A DNA stretch of 64,000 nucleotides, taken from assembly GCF_008728855.1 (NCBI RefSeq), contig NZ_CP042906.1, forward strand, positions 868,001 through 932,000. The letters run 5' to 3'. Within the stretch, counting starts at the first letter, position 1; every line of letters begins with the position of its first letter. Both the position numbers and the translations under genes were made by a program. Positions 63,701 through 64,000 of this stretch are shown here, piece by piece. This DNA comes from Hypericibacter terrae. Its GTDB lineage: Bacteria; Pseudomonadota; Alphaproteobacteria; Dongiales; Dongiaceae. Below the pieces are notes generated by a model. The model was not told the origin of the DNA, did not search any database, and worked only from the letters and a program-made list of their open reading frames with translations.

Positions 63701-64000
63701 TCAGGTCAGCCAGCCCTTGAAGACGAGGGCCACCTGCTCCTCCATGGCCCGCTTCTCGTCCTCGGCGCTTTTGAACTCGTTCGCAATCACGCGGTAATAG
63801 TTCTCGGCCGCGACGGCATAGAGCACATACATCATCGGCCCCAGAGGGGCTTCCTCCGCGACCAGGCCGTCGTTCTGCAGGCGCCGGAGCATGCGTTCGA
63901 CATGCTTCTCGAAATGCTCCTTGATGCTGCGGAACTCGTCGGTCGCCTCGTCATGGATGCGTAAGAGCGCCGCCATCACCTCGCGCCAGAGCTTGCGCTG
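63701..64000 (-). CDS. TetR-family regulator, C-terminal part
   Basis: The window ends inside this gene, leaving about 99 C-terminal residues. They are all-helical (KLWREVMAALLRIHDEAT, FRSIKEHFEKHVERMLRRLQ, MMYVLYAVAAENYYRVI) and fit the ligand-binding half of TetR regulators. The DNA-binding domain is outside the window, so the family call is an inference from helix pattern, size and position upstream of an acyl-CoA dehydrogenase, where TetR regulators are common. Confidence 0.65.
   Translation of the reverse strand, partial: QRKLWREVMAALLRIHDEATDEFRSIKEHFEKHVERMLRRLQNDGLVAEEAPLGPMMYVLYAVAAENYYRVIANEFKSAEDEKRAMEEQVALVFKGWLT

Overview
The window looks like core chromosome of a high-GC alphaproteobacterium, probably a member of the Rhodospirillales or a close relative. 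The evidence is an F0 ATP-synthase operon (atpI-B-E-F'-F) that stands apart from any F1 genes and carries both b and b' subunits, a CcrM-type GANTC methyltransferase, the neighbourhood mutY / DUF721 / dsbA-like / smc, an alphaproteobacterial-type uracil-DNA glycosylase, and GC-rich intergenic palindromes. Genus-level assignment is not possible from sequence reading alone.

Layout. 0-5.6 kb: the end of gcvPB, an alpha/beta hydrolase, two GNAT acetyltransferases, an SDR, a Doc-type toxin-antitoxin pair with a phased operator, and an RhtA-like exporter. 5.7-12.7 kb (minus strand): dsbA-like, smc and the F0 operon. 13-25 kb: DNA maintenance and housekeeping genes (DUF721, mutY, ccrM, rnhB, a nucleotidyltransferase, a K+/H+ antiporter, a radical SAM protein, an ArsR/SRPBCC pair, moaB, a lytic transglycosylase, udg). 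25.5-36 kb: ETF-ubiquinone oxidoreductase, a TPR lipoprotein, ispE, a small-molecule kinase, a peptidoglycan-binding protein, gmd-fcl for GDP-fucose, and nnrS. A tRNA-Gln(TTG) at 36.3 kb marks the change to catabolic, accessory-type content.

36.5-47.5 kb: two peptidase-family enzymes, a secreted alpha/beta hydrolase and a malonate decarboxylase cluster mdcA-C-D-E-G-B-F-H with almost every gene overlapping the next. mdcA carries an apparent one-base deletion at 41719-41722, so it is either broken in this strain or a sequencing error.

47.6-62.1 kb: an IclR-centred catabolic block with an HMG-CoA-lyase-family enzyme, an IclR regulator, three FAD amine dehydrogenases, a class III aminotransferase, a Tat-type solute-binding protein, an aldehyde dehydrogenase, a CaiB-type CoA-transferase and a Rieske oxygenase. 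Four of its promoters carry the same 17-bp palindrome (AYAGAA-N5-TTCTRT) 27-32 nt downstream of a TTGAC(A/C) box, so the block looks like one regulon. It is bracketed by a 103-bp direct repeat: the 3' end of mdcH is repeated at 62085-62187, 14,658 bp downstream. The gene content suggests degradation of an N-methylated amine or betaine through an amino acid or aldehyde to a CoA thioester. The block lacks the transporter permeases and the Rieske reductase it would need. The right edge holds an acyl-CoA dehydrogenase and the end of a TetR regulator.
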